Part shown: piece after piece, positions 40,958-41,038 of the stretch | Layout of the letters: each line of letters begins with the position of its first letter | Numbering within the stretch: the first letter of the stretch is position 1 | Assembly (NCBI GenBank): GCA_905233345.1 | Contig: CAJODQ010000006.1 | Span: 64,001-105,038 of the forward strand | Source: an uncultured Bacteroidales bacterium | Lineage (GTDB): Bacteria; Bacteroidota; Bacteroidia; Bacteroidales; UBA932 | Direction of reading: 5' to 3' | Length of the DNA: 41,038 bases | Position numbers and translations under genes: made by a program | The notes under the pieces: model-generated | What the model saw: only the letters and a program-made list of their open reading frames with translations | Told to the model about the DNA's origin: nothing | Databases searched by the model: none

Positions 40958-41038
40958 ATGAAAAAGATTATTTATTCACTGGTGATTATGATTGCTGCCG
41001 GCAGTCTTTTCACTTCCTGTATTGAGCAGGTGGAGCCG
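40958..41038 (+). CDS. Lipoprotein, N-terminal fragment
   Basis: Only 27 residues lie in the window: a basic start (MKKIIYS), a hydrophobic core (LVIMIAAGSLF) and a lipobox TSC with Cys21, followed by IEQVEP. The product is an envelope lipoprotein of unknown family. It has its own promoter, so it is not necessarily functionally tied to the ppiD-like gene. Confidence 0.7.
   Translation, partial: MKKIIYSLVIMIAAGSLFTSCIEQVEP

Overview
The window reads as a chromosomal core region of a Bacteroidota (probably Bacteroidales, GC-rich, anaerobe-type) genome. The evidence is phylum-style proteins (TonB-like transducer with C-terminal TonB box domain, single-chain GlyRS, SdhA/FrdA-FrdB of the Bacteroides type, LptC and PpiD-like operon, DUF4251 lipoprotein) and about twenty promoter boxes of the phylum-specific form TAnnTTTG. 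There are no phage, transposase, plasmid or CRISPR genes. Genus cannot be fixed by eye.

Layout. 1-9000: a divergent EF-G paralogue (partial), a glycerate kinase fused to RNase HII, Mrp without its usual N-terminal domain, then ychF - tandem SGNH lipoprotein - aspS reading leftward, a secreted C69 peptidase, a membrane-anchored unknown, and divergent tRNA-Pro/tRNA-Ser genes. 9000-18900: hairpin cluster, gcvH, ruvA, then a tightly overlapping operon sufS - sufE/DUF59 fusion - folK - glyS, facing an acyl-CoA synthetase and the ybeY-mnmG pair. 18900-29530: mdh, tonB-like, a secreted P1 peptidase, hflX, a leftward DUF4251 - GH20 - alpha/beta hydrolase operon, and frdAB. 29530-29832 is a gene-free, AT-rich stretch with DnaA-box-like words. 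29833-41038: all genes read rightward: ruvB - secreted Ntn hydrolase - mfd, then outer-membrane protein, TPR protein, lptC, ppiD-like, and the start of a lipoprotein.

The most unusual signal is a short palindromic repeat (core CCGGGCTTGACCCGG and variants) present at eight places. Five copies lie inside protein-coding genes (sufE-DUF59, mnmG twice, mfd twice) without breaking the frame, and are read in three different frames. It apparently supplies the linker that joins SufE to a DUF59 domain. Two copies, 16307-16348 and 16714-16755, are joined at identical 3-base spacing to a perfect 16-base parS consensus (TGTTCCACGTGGAACA), one of them translated inside MnmG. The parS pair, the DnaA-box-like cluster near 29.6 kb and the gene-orientation pattern together suggest, but do not prove, an origin-proximal region.

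Two normally intact genes, ychF and frdA, carry small frame-breaking deletions relative to their families, and the glycerate kinase-RNase HII joint could be a third, in-frame, loss. Assembly or sequencing error must be excluded before these are taken as biology.
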